DNA of 64,000 nt, from assembly GCF_000332335.1 (NCBI RefSeq), contig NZ_KB235948.1, forward strand, positions 976,497-1,040,496. The letters run 5' to 3'. How positions within the stretch are numbered: the stretch's first letter is position 1; each line of letters begins with the position of its first letter. The position numbers were made by a program, and so were the translations under genes. Of the stretch, positions 49,123 through 59,131 are shown one piece after another. This DNA comes from Kamptonema formosum PCC 10802. Its GTDB lineage: Bacteria; Cyanobacteriota; Cyanobacteriia; Cyanobacteriales; Oscillatoriaceae. The notes under the pieces are model-generated. The model saw only the letters and a program-made list of their open reading frames with translations, searched no databases and was not told where the DNA came from.

Positions 49123-49234
49123 AGCTCTCCCCTCTGATAAAAATCTGTTAACGGTGATATCGGTTTGATTTATCCAACCATTTTATTGTTAAAATAGGTA
49201 ACGAAAATGAAAAAGCTGAGAAAACGTTACTGCT

Positions 49235-50398
49235 ATGGGCCGTGTTGGGGTTTTACTGCTCAATCTAGGTGGGCCGGATCAGCTAGAGGATGTCCGCCCC
49301 TTTCTATTTAACCTGTTTTCAGATCCAGAAATTATTCGCCTGCCCTTTCCCTGGATGCAAAAACCGCTAGCGTGGATGATTTCGACCATGCGAGCCAGGA
49401 AATCTCAGGAAAACTACCGCCAGATCGGCGGTGGCTCCCCCCTGCGCAGGATCACCGAGGAGCAAGCGTGCGCCCTGCAACAGCACCTGCAGCAGAAGGG
49501 ACAAGAGGCCCAAGTCTACGTGGGCATGCGCTACTGGCACCCCTTCACCGAGGAAGCCATCGCCAGAATCAAGCGCGACCGGCTCGAAAAGCTGGTGATC
49601 CTGCCCCTTTACCCGCAATTTTCCATCAGCACCAGCGGTTCTAGCTTCCGGCTGCTGGAAAAACTCTGGCAAGAAGACCCATCCCTCTACCGGATGGAAT
49701 ACACTGTCATCCCCTCGTGGTATCAGCGCCCAGGCTACCTGCAAGCAATGGCCCAGCTGATCGCCCAGGAGCTCGACCAGTTTGACAATCCAGACGGAGT
49801 GCACATCTTCTTCAGCGCCCACGGCGTGCCGGTGAGCTACGTCGAAGAAGCAGGCGATCCCTACCAGCAAGAGATCGAGCACTGCACCGAGCTGATCGTG
49901 AAAACGCTCAACCGGCCCAATGCCCACACCCTAGCCTACCAGAGTCGCGTCGGGCCGGTGGAATGGCTCAAACCCTACACTGAGGAAGCCATTAAGGAAC
50001 TCGCCGCCCAAGGAGTCAATGATTTGCTCGTCGTTCCCATCAGCTTCGTCTCCGAACACATCGAAACCTTAGAAGAAATTGACATAGAATATCGAGAGAT
50101 CGCCGAAGAAGCGGGGATTCACAACTTCCACCGCGTGCCGGCGCTCAACACCCATCCCGTATTTATTGACGATTTAGCCGATCTCGTAGTCGAAGCTGCC
50201 GTTGCCCCCAGCCTGAAGCTAGACGAAGTAATGCACCCCAAGAAAAAAGTCAAGATGTACCCGCAAGAGCGCTGGGAGTGGGGGATGACCACCACCGCCG
50301 AAGTCTGGAACGGGCGTCTGGCAATGATTGGCTTTGTGGCCTTAATCGTCGAACTCATCAGTGGCCACGGACTCCTGCACTTCGTCGGGTTGCTGTAG
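49235..50398 (+). CDS. hemH: Ferrochelatase with C-terminal chlorophyll-binding-like helix
   Basis: The 387-residue product inserts iron into protoporphyrin IX to make haem. Core marks are [54 protein letters not shown] with the active-site His, [13 protein letters not shown] and [18 protein letters not shown] with the second active-site Glu/His pair. Beyond about residue 330 there is a linker and a single helix [20 protein letters not shown], matching the CAB/Hlip-type pigment-binding motif known on type II ferrochelatases of cyanobacteria. It probably sits at the thylakoid membrane. The start codon is ATG; the upstream ribosome site is weak. Confidence 0.97.
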   Translation: MGRVGVLLLNLGGPDQLEDVRPFLFNLFSDPEIIRLPFPWMQKPLAWMISTMRARKSQENYRQIGGGSPLRRITEEQACALQQHLQQKGQEAQVYVGMRYWHPFTEEAIARIKRDRLEKLVILPLYPQFSISTSGSSFRLLEKLWQEDPSLYRMEYTVIPSWYQRPGYLQAMAQLIAQELDQFDNPDGVHIFFSAHGVPVSYVEEAGDPYQQEIEHCTELIVKTLNRPNAHTLAYQSRVGPVEWLKPYTEEAIKELAAQGVNDLLVVPISFVSEHIETLEEIDIEYREIAEEAGIHNFHRVPALNTHPVFIDDLADLVVEAAVAPSLKLDEVMHPKKKVKMYPQERWEWGMTTTAEVWNGRLAMIGFVALIVELISGHGLLHFVGLL

Positions 50399-50671
50399 GC
50401 GCAGGCGTCTCGCCGGTGCACCCCCCGAGAAACCGCCAGACGGGACAGGCGTCCCGCCTGTCCTGCGCCTTGGGACAGGGACAGGCGAGACGCCGGTCCT
50501 GCGCCTTGAATCACTTATCGAGTTAGTTATAGCAGCAGTCATATTGGTTAGAACAATAGAATCTTCGGGAGCTCTGGAGCAAGGGAGGCCGGAATGTAGG
50601 GTTCCTAAATGCTTACTGCTATATAGACGTATGTACGGCGTCCGCCGAGCCTGAAGGTATAATGTTCTAAC
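50399..50671. repeat. Intergenic region dominated by a MITE-A copy
   Basis: About 270 bases between hemH and the pentapeptide gene. It begins with imperfect tandem repeats of GGGACAGGCG(T/A)... type at 50440-50500, then MITE-A at 50528-50689, which also supplies the last codons of the neighbouring pentapeptide gene. Confidence 0.6.
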
Positions 50672-50689
50672 CTAAGTGCATACTGCTAT
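50528..50689. mobile_element. MITE-A copy
   Basis: A 162-bp copy in the same orientation as 4371-4533, starting TATAGCAGCAGTCATATTGG and ending CATACTGCTAT. It overlaps the stop codon of the pentapeptide gene at 50672. Confidence 0.65.
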
Positions 50690-51022
50690 TTCTCGTTCCC
50701 AGGCTCTGCCTGGGAACGCGCCAAGCCCGAGGCTCTGCCTCCTCTGTATAATAAGCTTATTCAGATTTGCCCGAAACAAATTCGCCTCCCTCAAATGAGG
50801 GCCAGCCAAATCAGCCCCCTTCAGGTTAGCCGCATTCAACCTAGCCTCACTCAGCCGAGCCTCATTCAAATTAGCGCTCGCCAAATTAGCCACATCGAGA
50901 TTAGCGCCGCTGAGGTTCGCACCGCTGAGGTTAGCGCCGGTCAAATTAGCGCCATTGAGATGAGCGCCGCTGAGATGAGCACCGCTCAAGTGGTAGTGCT
51001 GCACAAGTAATGTTTTTTGCAT
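50672..51022 (-). CDS. Short pentapeptide-repeat protein with repeat-derived tail
   Basis: From the ATG at 51022 the product is 116 residues; an upstream open frame to 51070 is MITE sequence and is not used. Residues about 10-85 are A(N/H)LxxA pentapeptide repeats (SGAHLSGAHLNGANLTGANL and so on), which would form a right-handed beta-helix of about four turns. After that the protein reads through a CGTTCCCAGGC palindrome (LGAFPGRAWEREI) and ends inside MITE-A. The gene is thus a fragment with an accidental tail, perhaps still expressed, or a decaying copy. Function unknown. Confidence 0.6.
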   Translation of the reverse strand: MQKTLLVQHYHLSGAHLSGAHLNGANLTGANLSGANLSGANLDVANLASANLNEARLSEARLNAANLKGADLAGPHLREANLFRANLNKLIIQRRQSLGLGAFPGRAWEREIAVCT

Positions 51023-51447
51023 TTTATAGCAGTAGGCACTTAGGTTCGTACATTTCGGCCTCTTTTGCACCCCCGCACTCCGGCTCCTATTGTCCTAAAC
51101 CATATTACTACTGGGATATAGACGTCGGTACGGCGTCCGGCGGGCCTGAAGGTCTAATGTCCTAACCCAAGTGAATACTGCTATAAATTACTTAATTATT
51201 CTGAGCCCGCAAAGGCGGGCTTTGTCTGTATAGCGGCAGAATTCATTCTGCCGGATAACTTCTGCCGGATAGAGCAATATTCACTTAGGTTCGGACACGC
51301 TCGTCGGAAAGAAACGCCTATCCTGCGAGGTCCTGACGTAGGGCAGGCGTTCCCTCCGTGCCCTAACCTAAGTGGCTAGTGCTATAACTTCTGCCGGCGT
51401 GCCGTCTGCCGGCGTGCCGTCTGCCGGCGTGCCGTCTGCCGGCTCGG
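51023..51447. repeat. Two more MITE-A copies and a 15-bp tandem repeat
   Basis: No gene. A MITE-A variant lies at 51025-51185 and another, shorter, at about 51271-51386. Between them is a palindromic AGCCCGCAAAGGCGGGC sequence of the 153-395 family (51205-51225). At 51399-51444 CTGCCGGCGTGCCGT is repeated about three times; it overlaps the end of the next gene's downstream region. Confidence 0.65.
51025..51185. mobile_element. MITE-A copy (variant inner half)
   Basis: A 161-bp copy, starting TATAGCAGTAGGCACTTAGG and ending GAATACTGCTATA. Its left half matches the right half of 22126-22309 (reverse complement). It starts four bases from the ATG of the pentapeptide gene. Confidence 0.6.
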
Positions 51448-52050
51448 TCAATCGGGACTTTTTTTATAGCGGCGGGGATTTTTAGCCGGTCCCTGAGAGA
51501 CATACCAGCGATACCACTCCTTAGAGCTGCGAATCGCCAGCCACAGCAGCAGCAAAGCAATTAAGCCCCCCTGCTTGGGTGCGTCAAAGGCGAACAGGAC
51601 CAGGGAAACGCAGAGGATATCTTGGGCCAAAATCACCCAAACCGGCAAGCCGCGCAGCCGGTAGAACCAGCCGGCTTGAACCAGCTGCAGGACAAGCGCC
51701 AGCAAGCCGCCGACTGTGCCAATGATCCAGACAAGCCAGGGGGGAGCGGGATTTCCCTCAATAAAAGTTGCCTGAGCGATCGCCATCCCCATAATGCCGC
51801 CGACAATCGGGCTAAACACGAGCTGGACAATTTGCAGGACGCGCTGGCCCAAAAGCTTTTTCGAGGCAAATAGCTCAAATAGCGACCAGCTGACCAAAAT
51901 CGCCACAACCACCTGCGGGTGAATCCTGGAGAGAAGCGGAACGCGATCCCAGAGACTGTCGCTGTGCAAGAGGCCAATTAAAAGGAGAGGCAGGGCGATT
52001 CTCATTCCCCCTGCCGCAGAGGCGGAGAGCGCGGCTAGGAGTTCTGTCAT
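51448..52050 (-). CDS. Integral membrane protein (DUF4126-like)
   Basis: The 200-residue product has about six hydrophobic segments. MTELLAALSASAAGGMRIALPLL and the segment VQLVFSPIVGGIMGMAIAQA resemble the DUF4126 family of small membrane proteins, common in cyanobacteria. That name is from pattern memory. The C-terminal 20 residues are basic and cytoplasmic (GPAKNPRRYKKSPD). It is next to repeat DNA on both sides and has no informative neighbour. No function is known to me. Confidence 0.75.
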   Translation of the reverse strand: MTELLAALSASAAGGMRIALPLLLIGLLHSDSLWDRVPLLSRIHPQVVVAILVSWSLFELFASKKLLGQRVLQIVQLVFSPIVGGIMGMAIAQATFIEGNPAPPWLVWIIGTVGGLLALVLQLVQAGWFYRLRGLPVWVILAQDILCVSLVLFAFDAPKQGGLIALLLLWLAIRSSKEWYRWYVSQGPAKNPRRYKKSPD

Positions 52051-53100
52051 AATCGCAATTCCAAAGTTTGCTTGTTTTTGACACTCTCCGCGCTCGAGAG
52101 CGACGGAGATTCGGGATGGGAGCCCAAATGGACTCTCACGGGTGCAGTCAAAGCGCCCCTACAGCTTGCCTGAAGGCTTCCCTTTACGTTTTCGGTTTAA
52201 CATGCTTTGCCTAGAAACTCTCGCCGATGGGACATCTTTGCTGCCGGCAGGTATATTTGCCCACTCTATTCTACAGCGGCAGAAGGACGCAGGGTCGCAT
52301 TTGCGCCCCGCTCGAGATCGAGACAGGGCGTGACGCGAGCTGCCGAGCTTCCTTCGTGTGCTTCATTCGCATGTCCGGGATACATTCTCACGCCGGTCCC
52401 GCCGGCTTTCATGCCTGCGATCAGTATTGCGGATTTTTGCATCCCAGAATTCCCACCCGCTTTCTCTTATTATATGTGTCTTTCCCAGAGGGGGGCCAGA
52501 AAATCGCTCCCTCCCTGGATGTATTCGCCACATCCCCCGGGCGGGGGTTTTTTCACCGGCCTCGGGCGGAGAACAGTCCAGGCGTGCCTTGTGGGGGAGC
52601 TTCTCTGTCAAGATAGCAAACCCCCACAGCGATGCGGGCATCCTCTCACCCCCTCACCCCCTCACCCCCTCACCCCCTCACCCCCTCTGGCCTCACCCCC
52701 TCTGGCCTCACCCCCTCTAGGCTCACCCTCTCTGTTCCAGTTCCGGATGGTGTTCCCCCGTTCCTGAAGTGACAAATTTGTCTTTGCCAGCGCCGCTGTC
52801 CCTGCCCCCAGTTTGTCGTTGGGCTAATGCCCCAAAAAAAAGTCGCTGGACTTTAGCACAAAATTGGCCGCCCGGATGCGGCCACCGGCGATCCCCGCAG
52901 GTTTTTTCTCGATCCCCAACGAGTTGTTGACAACCCAAAACACATGCTAAGATAAATTTCAGTAGCGAAAGATACAGTTTGCGGGGTGCGCGCGAGAAAC
53001 CATAGCGCGGGGAGTGGCCACGGTGAGTGACTGTGCCACAAACGCGCTTTGCCGGTGCGGACTTTTTGGGGCTTAAAAACTACAGGAGAAAACAGCTAAA
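52051..53100. other. Long intergenic region before the dehydrogenase gene
   Basis: About 1050 bases. Three overlapping ORFs here have no family resemblance and include a low-complexity tract, so none is called. At 52655-52725 CTCACCCC is iterated (units of 10 bases, then longer units with CTCTGGC). The 170 bases before 53101 hold a probable promoter, listed next. The start of the region (52060-52150) is upstream of the DUF4126-like gene. Confidence 0.55.
52927..52953 (+). promoter_or_regulatory. Possible promoter of the dehydrogenase gene
   Basis: TTGACA at 52927-52932 with TAAGAT at 52948-52953 (15-base spacer). A consensus -35 with a moderate -10. The leader to the ATG at 53101 would be about 140 bases and carries AGGAG at 53082-53086 as ribosome site. 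Confidence 0.45.
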
Positions 53101-54387
53101 ATGTCTAAATCATTATTTTCGGATGCCAGCGAAAGGCTAGAGCGAGCCATGAAATATGTGTCCATTTCAGAAGACGCTCTGGAACACCTAAAACACCCTA
53201 AAATCAGCTTGAGCGTGTCCATCCCGGTGCGCATGGACAATGGCTCATTGCGAATTTTCCAAGGCTACCGGGTGCGCTATGACGATACGCGAGGTCCGGG
53301 AAAAGGAGGGGTGCGATATCACCCCAATGTTACCCTAGACGAAGTGCAATCCTTGGCCTTCTGGATGACCTTTAAATGTGCCGTGTTAAACTTGCCGTTT
53401 GGCGGCGCGAAAGGTGGGGTGACAGTTAATCCAAAAGAGCTATCGAAGCTGGAATTGGAACGGCTGAGTCGGGGGTATATTGACGCCATAGCCGACTTTA
53501 TTGGCCCGGATGTGGATATTCCCGCCCCAGACGTTTATACGAACCCCATGATCATGGGGTGGATGATGGATCAGTACAGCATTATCCGGCGTCAGCTCAC
53601 CCCAGCGGTTGTCACCGGCAAACCGATTACCTTAGGCGGGAGTTTGGGGCGAGACACCGCAACCGCAATGGGGGCATTCTTTGTCATGGAAGCCATGATG
53701 CCCAAATTTGACCTGCCACCCCAAGAGACATCCGTGGCGGTGCAGGGGTTTGGGAATGCGGGGGCGCACATCGCAGAATTGCTCTCCAAAGCCAGTTATA
53801 AAGTGGTGGCGGTGAGCGACTCTCAAGGCGGAGTCTATTGCAAAAAAGGGCTGGATATCCCCAGCATCCGGCGGTTCAAAGAATCTCAGAAAGGAATTAA
53901 AGCCCTCTACTGCGAAGATTCCGTCTGTAACGTTGTGGAGCATGAAATTATCAGCAACCAAGAGCTTCTAACTTTAGATGTAGACGTGCTGGTTCCCGCC
54001 GCCTTAGAAAATCAAATCACTGAGGCGAATGCCAAAGATATCAAGGCCAAAATTATCTTTGAAGTCGCTAATGGCCCGACAACCTCAGGGGCGGACAAAA
54101 TTTTGGAAGAAAAAGGCGTCTATGTGTTTCCGGATATTTTAGTCAATGCCGGCGGGGTGACGGTTTCCTATTTCGAGTGGGTGCAGAATCGCAGCGGGCT
54201 TTACTGGACGCAGCAGGAAGTCAATCAGCGATTGAAACAGAAAATGGTGGGGGAAACTGAGCCTATTTGGCAGCTCTCTCAGGAGCTAGACATCTCGATG
54301 CGAACTGCGGCTTATGTCCACGCACTAAACCGGCTGGGCGAAGCGATTAGTGCCAAAGGCACAAGGGATTATTACCTCAGCGCCTGA
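53101..54387 (+). CDS. gdhA: Glu/Leu/Phe/Val dehydrogenase (probable glutamate dehydrogenase)
   Basis: The 428-residue product catalyses reversible oxidative deamination of an amino acid, most likely glutamate, with NAD(P). The catalytic-Lys region is RVRYDDTRGPGKGGVRYHP and LPFGGAKGGVTVNP; the second Lys lies in it. VAVQGFGNAGAHIAELL is the Rossmann-type nucleotide loop. The C-terminal helix region (MRTAAYVHALNRLGEAISAKG) matches the family. Length is that of hexameric glutamate dehydrogenases. Leucine dehydrogenases are shorter, about 350 residues, so glutamate is favoured. In cyanobacteria the enzyme is linked to nitrogen balance; no partner gene is adjacent. Confidence 0.92.
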   Translation: MSKSLFSDASERLERAMKYVSISEDALEHLKHPKISLSVSIPVRMDNGSLRIFQGYRVRYDDTRGPGKGGVRYHPNVTLDEVQSLAFWMTFKCAVLNLPFGGAKGGVTVNPKELSKLELERLSRGYIDAIADFIGPDVDIPAPDVYTNPMIMGWMMDQYSIIRRQLTPAVVTGKPITLGGSLGRDTATAMGAFFVMEAMMPKFDLPPQETSVAVQGFGNAGAHIAELLSKASYKVVAVSDSQGGVYCKKGLDIPSIRRFKESQKGIKALYCEDSVCNVVEHEIISNQELLTLDVDVLVPAALENQITEANAKDIKAKIIFEVANGPTTSGADKILEEKGVYVFPDILVNAGGVTVSYFEWVQNRSGLYWTQQEVNQRLKQKMVGETEPIWQLSQELDISMRTAAYVHALNRLGEAISAKGTRDYYLSA

Positions 54388-54515
54388 GCCAGATCGCCGC
54401 AGCCACCAATGCGTGGCCAGAAACCCGGGCAGAAACCGGGTTTCTTTAAGAAACCCGGTTTCTCGCCGATCGGGTTGGAGGCGGGGATGCCGGCGTTTCA
54501 GCTAAAATCCAGAAA
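54388..54515. repeat. Inverted AGAAACCCGGTTTCT repeat before the pilin-like gene
   Basis: At 54418-54465 two GAAACC(C)GGGTTTC type palindromes stand side by side (about 45 bases), a dispersed family in this window. The rest of the gap is unremarkable. The pilin-like gene begins at 54534. Confidence 0.7.
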
Positions 54516-54533
54516 ATGCCTTTCCGGGTTCTT

Positions 54534-55484
54534 ATGAAGAAAAGCCTCCTGCACCGGCACCTCCGCCTTCCTGCCTTCGCCGCCAGTCTCTATCTGAGTC
54601 TGCTCGGCAGTCTCGGTGCGCCCGTCCTCGCGCAGCCATCCGCCGCACCGGCAGCCCCCCAAGCCCAGCCATCCGCCGCGCCGGCAGCCCCTCCATCTCA
54701 ACCGGCAGCACCATCGAGCCCTGCTGTCAAGCAATTGCTGGGGCAGTGGGAAGCAAAAGACCCATCCGGTCAGCGGCTGCTAACATTCATTTTTGCGCCC
54801 GGAGGCAAGCTGTTTATCGTGCTCCCGTCACCGGAGGAGCCCTCACCTGCCGTCGAGATGGGGTATCAAATCAATGATGCGCCCAAACCGATGCACCTGG
54901 ACGTGAAAATTAACAGCGATGAAACCGTCTTGACAATTGTGGAGATCACCCCCGACGGCAAGATGCGCTTGCAACTGGAAGGCACGAATCCCGGACTGCC
55001 CAGACCGGCAGCGTTTACTCAGGGCGGTACGCTGTTCGAGAAAATTTCCGACGCCACCACGTTGCCGAAGAACGCTCAACTCGTTGAGATGAAAAAGACG
55101 CGAGCGCCAGAAAGTGAGGGCGAAGTGATAATTGACGTGATGACCCGAGCGCAGCAGGCTTATTATGTGGAAAATTCTAAATTTGCCACAAAGTTTGAGG
55201 ATCTCGGCATCGGCATCCCCTCGGAAACAGATCAGTATCGCTACCAGATTTTAGCCGAAAGCGACCGCGCCCAGAGCGTAAAGGTAACCGCCCAAGCAAA
55301 GGCGGACGGGCTCACCAGCTACACCGGCGCAGTCTTTGTCAGGAAAAACAATGGGGAAGAAATTACAGTGCGCGTGATCTGTCAAACTAATTCCCCCTCC
55401 ACCTCGCCGCCAGCGATGCCCGCCCCGCCTGAGAGTGGGGCTACAGACAGTCTGTGTCCCGCTGGGTCAAAGCCTTTGCCTTAA
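54534..55484 (+). CDS. Secreted type IV pilin-like G/H family protein
   Basis: From the ATG at 54534 the product is 316 residues (an upstream ATG at 54516 adds six). It has a signal peptide (MKKSLLHRHLRLPAFAASLYLSL, cut near ALAQ-like PVLAQP), then an Ala/Pro/Gln-rich linker (QPSAAPAAP repeats), a small beta-rich part and a domain resembling the cyanobacterial pilin G/H family: AQQAYYVENSKFATKFEDLGIGI, QYRYQILAESD, VRVICQTN. Normally such domains sit behind a prepilin leader; here the protein seems exported whole. Function is probably extracytoplasmic. Its stop overlaps the 3' end of msrP by four bases on the other strand. Confidence 0.75.
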   Translation: MKKSLLHRHLRLPAFAASLYLSLLGSLGAPVLAQPSAAPAAPQAQPSAAPAAPPSQPAAPSSPAVKQLLGQWEAKDPSGQRLLTFIFAPGGKLFIVLPSPEEPSPAVEMGYQINDAPKPMHLDVKINSDETVLTIVEITPDGKMRLQLEGTNPGLPRPAAFTQGGTLFEKISDATTLPKNAQLVEMKKTRAPESEGEVIIDVMTRAQQAYYVENSKFATKFEDLGIGIPSETDQYRYQILAESDRAQSVKVTAQAKADGLTSYTGAVFVRKNNGEEITVRVICQTNSPSTSPPAMPAPPESGATDSLCPAGSKPLP

Positions 55485-56464
55485 GTGTAAAGCTTTGCGA
55501 CGTATTCGCCATAGCCATTATAGGGCAGGGTGGGGCGCACTTCCCAGGCAATCGACGGCCCTTTGCCAACAATGCGTTCTGTCGCCTGGGACCAGCGGGG
55601 GTGGGGCTTGCTGGGGTTAACATTGGCCTCGAAGTCATACTCGCCCGGCACCAAGGTGTTCCAAAAGGTCGCCGGTTGCTTGTCGAGAAACTCGATTTGG
55701 ACGATGGATTTGGCTCCTTTAAAACCGTACTTCCAGGGTGTTACCATACGGATGGGGGCACCGTGCTGCTTGGGCAAAGTGTGGCCGTAGATGCCGGTGG
55801 CAAAAAAGGCCAGATCGCTGGCCATTTCGTCAGTGCGCAGGCTTTCAGTATAGGGCCACGGCAAGGAGCCGAAATGCAAGCCCGGACCGGGGGTGATTTG
55901 CGGGTTATAGTAGGATGTGAAGCGGACAAATTTTGCTGCAGGTTCGGGTTCGACCTCTTTGAGCAGCAGTTTCATCGGGAATCCAATCCAGGGCACCACC
56001 ATCGCCCACGCTTCCACGCAGCGGAACCGGTAAATTCGCTCTTCGAGGGGGAATTTTTTTTGCAGGTCGTCTAAGTCGTAAGTGCGGGGGTTTTTAACGA
56101 GTCCTTTGACTTCGAGTTTCCAGGTTTCGGTAGGCAAAGCTTGAGCGTTTCTCCAAATGGATTTGGTGCCGCCGAATTCGTAGAAGTTGTTGTATGTGGA
56201 TGCGAGAGATTGGTCGGTGACGGGGCGGTCAACTTGTGCGAAGGCGGGATTGCGCTGGATGGAGTCGAGTTTGAGGGTGCCGGCGTAAGGATCGGTTGCC
56301 GATTCGGATTTGTTCTGGCAGCCGGTGAGTGCCGGCATGATAGTGGCACCGATACCGGCACCTATCAGGGTTTTCAGGAAGCGACGCCGGTTGAAAAAAA
56401 CGTCACTAGGTGTCACTTCTCGTTCCGGAATCTCCCAGGATTTAGGGATGCGGATCAGTACCAT
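55481..56464 (-). CDS. msrP: Protein-methionine-sulfoxide reductase catalytic subunit
   Basis: The 327-residue product is a molybdopterin enzyme of the YedY/MsrP type that repairs oxidised methionines in exported proteins. A twin-arginine signal is present (NRRRFLKTLIGAGIGAT). The Moco-binding region shows YRFRCVEAWAMVVPWIGF with the ligand Cys, and QHGAPIRMVTPWKYGFKGAKS, and it ends with the family PLPYNGYGEYVAKLY-like block. The haem membrane partner msrQ is not adjacent. It is convergent with the pilin-like gene. A tandem palindromic repeat lies directly upstream (56509-56645). Confidence 0.95.
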   Translation of the reverse strand: MVLIRIPKSWEIPEREVTPSDVFFNRRRFLKTLIGAGIGATIMPALTGCQNKSESATDPYAGTLKLDSIQRNPAFAQVDRPVTDQSLASTYNNFYEFGGTKSIWRNAQALPTETWKLEVKGLVKNPRTYDLDDLQKKFPLEERIYRFRCVEAWAMVVPWIGFPMKLLLKEVEPEPAAKFVRFTSYYNPQITPGPGLHFGSLPWPYTESLRTDEMASDLAFFATGIYGHTLPKQHGAPIRMVTPWKYGFKGAKSIVQIEFLDKQPATFWNTLVPGEYDFEANVNPSKPHPRWSQATERIVGKGPSIAWEVRPTLPYNGYGEYVAKLYT

Positions 56465-56508
56465 TGTCAGGCAACTCCATGTTGAACTATACTGTTTGTA
56501 GCATAAAG

Positions 56509-56645
56509 TTTGTAGTTGGGCTTCAGCCCAAAAGTTTGTAGTTGGGCTTCAGCCCAAAGGTTCGTAGTTGGGCTTCAGCCCAAAGGTTCGTAGTTGGGCT
56601 TTAGCCCAAAGGTTCGTAGTTGGGCTTTAGCCCAAAGTTTGTAGT
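56509..56645. repeat. 26-bp palindromic tandem repeat, five copies
   Basis: AGTTGGGCTTCAGCCCAA with GGTTCGT or GTTTGT linkers, starts at 56515, 56541, 56567, 56593 and 56619, period exactly 26. Each unit can form a TTGGGCT/AGCCCAA hairpin. There are no spacers, so it is not a CRISPR array. The same repeat occurs at 57310-57380 on the other side of the DUF5615/DUF433 pair. Confidence 0.9.
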
Positions 56646-56651
56646 CGCCTC

Positions 56652-57274
<623 letters not shown>

Positions 57275-57285
57275 TTACCTGCCTA

Positions 57286-57294
57286 ATTATAACA
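57286..57294 (-). promoter_or_regulatory. Extended -10 promoter of the DUF433/DUF5615 pair
   Basis: On the minus strand TGTTATAAT (57294 to 57286), a TGn extended -10 with consensus hexamer, about 42 bases before the DUF433 ATG. It lies between the gene pair and the 26-bp repeat array at 57302-57382. Confidence 0.6.
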
Positions 57295-57301
57295 CATAAA
57301 A

Positions 57302-57382
57302 AGGTTCGTAGTTGGGCTTCAGCCCAAAAGTTCGTAGTTGGGCTTCAGCCCAAAAGTTCGTAGTTGGGCTTCCGCCCAATAG
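57302..57382. repeat. 26-bp palindromic tandem repeat, three copies
   Basis: Same unit as 56509-56645; starts at 57310, 57336 and 57362, period 26. Its right end is seven bases from the stop of the STAND gene. Confidence 0.88.
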
Positions 57383-57388
57383 CGCGTG

Positions 57389-59080
57389 TCATTCCTCAAG
57401 ATCGCCAAGCATCTCCCTGACTTCAAAGTCAAGATTGCCGGCAACTTGTGAGGTGTGATACAATAAAGAAAGTGAGTGTTTCTCTTTTCCATAACCCCAC
57501 CGGCGCAGGCACTCATCCATCCAGGCAATTGTCCGCTCTGCTTCCGGCCAATCTTCTGCCTGAGACGCATGGTAGTGCGCCCTGAGCAAAGGCTTGATAT
57601 CCTCGATATCGTTCCATTCAGATTCAGGTTTGATGGGAAGGGTGATAAAATAGTGGTAAGCTTGCCGGTGAGCGGTGCGGAAGGCTTCAGGATTTTGAGA
57701 CAGGATGTGACCGGCTTTTTCGATGACGAGGGGGTGAAGGCGGTAGGATTCTCGCTCCCTGTCATATTCTAGCAAGTGCCGGCGTTTCAGCGCCAGGAGG
57801 ATGTTTTCTTTGAGATCGTACCGGCTCACTTCTGGCATCTGGGCGGCAATGCCGGCAATAGTGAGGGGATATTCTGAGGTTTGGTAGACAGAAAGCCGGC
57901 ACAGGCAAGTCTGCTCCTCATCGCTGAGGTGTTCCATCACTTCATCTAGTATACTCTCAATATCGTGCGTCAGCAACCAGTCTCTGTCCTGCAAAAATAT
58001 CCGGACTCTTCCTCCGTATTCGCTATCGTCTCGAATCAAAGCGGCGACGAGTTCTAGGGCTTTGGGATGTCCGCGATAGCGGGCTTGCAGTTCGTGCAGT
58101 TCTGTGGGGGTAGCGGTTAGGTGAAAAGATTGCAGCAGGGCGACTGCGGCTTCGGCATCGAGTCCAGTCAGTGTCAGGGTGTGGGTTTCCCGTTTGGGCA
58201 ATTCTGCCAAAGTTTCCCGGCTGGTAAAAATGATTTTGCTCTGGTGTTCTGTTTCTGCCAGCTGTTTGAATAGCCAAGCGTAATCGGAGCAGTCTTCGGC
58301 AAAATAGCCGGCACCTCCGGCTTGTCCTGTTTTCAAGAGTGTCTCGACGCCATCGAAGACGACTAGGCAGGGTTTTTCTTTGAGCAATTTTAGCAGGTTT
58401 TCGGTCTTTTTGAGGCAGTTATCTGGAGGGGAGCCCGATTCGATTGCCCCAACTTTGGGAAGTTGGGAGGGGTTGGGGGGATCTGTGCTGGAGAGGGAGA
58501 GGGAGAGGGAATCGGCAATGGTGTCAAAGGGGAGGGGTTTGCCGGTGGGCGAGCGCAAGGTGGCCCATGCGGCGGCGGCGAAGGGGGCTTTTTCGGTGTG
58601 GAGTTGGCGGATCAGCTGGTTGGCGAGGGCGGTTTTGCCGGTGCCGGTGAGTCCAACAATGCAGATGGCGGTGGGATTGTCCCTGGGATGTGTGCCGAGA
58701 ATGTGAGCTTTAAGGGTTGCGAGTTCCTGCGCTCGCCCTGTCCACATGTGTGCCGGTGGCAGTTTGTCTGGGAGTGGGAAGCTTTGAGCCGGCTCCCCCG
58801 ATGCCGGTAAATCGGCCATCGCCGCAGCCAGGAGTGGCTCTGTTTGCTGGATGTCCCTGCACTCAATAATGTCTTCCCAGTTATGGATGCCTACAGCCTT
58901 GCAAATATCGATAAACGTCTCTCGGCGAATTGGCTGTCTGGCCCAAAACCGCTTCAACGTGGCTTTTGAAGTCAGCGCCGCCTGACACCAGGCATCCCCT
59001 GTCTTGTTCCAGCCGAGGTTGCGTCTGGCTGTGTCCACGATTCTCAGCCCCTCTTCAGATGCCCTGAGCAAACCCGCCAT
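57389..59080 (-). CDS. STAND (NB-ARC-type) ATPase, C-terminal repeats missing
   Basis: From the ATG at 59080 (GGAG seven bases upstream; GTG at 59086 is less likely) the product is 563 residues. Residues about 1-75 (LLRASEEGLRIVDTARRNLG, WARQPIRRETFIDICKAVG) are the small helical module often seen before NB-ARC in cyanobacteria. The NTPase has MWTGRAQELATL, Walker A GLTGTGKTALA, Walker B CLVVFDGVETL and IIFTSRETL (sensor), followed by winged-helix-like parts. Such proteins usually continue into TPR or WD repeats; here the protein ends after one or two helical units, next to the palindromic array, so it may be truncated. A signal-transducing or defence role is family knowledge, not shown here. 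Confidence 0.85.
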   Translation of the reverse strand: MAGLLRASEEGLRIVDTARRNLGWNKTGDAWCQAALTSKATLKRFWARQPIRRETFIDICKAVGIHNWEDIIECRDIQQTEPLLAAAMADLPASGEPAQSFPLPDKLPPAHMWTGRAQELATLKAHILGTHPRDNPTAICIVGLTGTGKTALANQLIRQLHTEKAPFAAAAWATLRSPTGKPLPFDTIADSLSLSLSSTDPPNPSQLPKVGAIESGSPPDNCLKKTENLLKLLKEKPCLVVFDGVETLLKTGQAGGAGYFAEDCSDYAWLFKQLAETEHQSKIIFTSRETLAELPKRETHTLTLTGLDAEAAVALLQSFHLTATPTELHELQARYRGHPKALELVAALIRDDSEYGGRVRIFLQDRDWLLTHDIESILDEVMEHLSDEEQTCLCRLSVYQTSEYPLTIAGIAAQMPEVSRYDLKENILLALKRRHLLEYDRERESYRLHPLVIEKAGHILSQNPEAFRTAHRQAYHYFITLPIKPESEWNDIEDIKPLLRAHYHASQAEDWPEAERTIAWMDECLRRWGYGKEKHSLSLLYHTSQVAGNLDFEVREMLGDLEE

Positions 59081-59131
59081 CGTCACTCCTTTACCACAAT
59101 TTTGCCTAAATTGGATTATAGCTCAGCGTGG

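Noticed and set aside
52142-52767. Overlapping ORFs before the dehydrogenase gene
   Set aside because: Three frames overlap, with low-complexity HPLTPSPP repeats from a DNA tandem repeat; no ribosome site or family.
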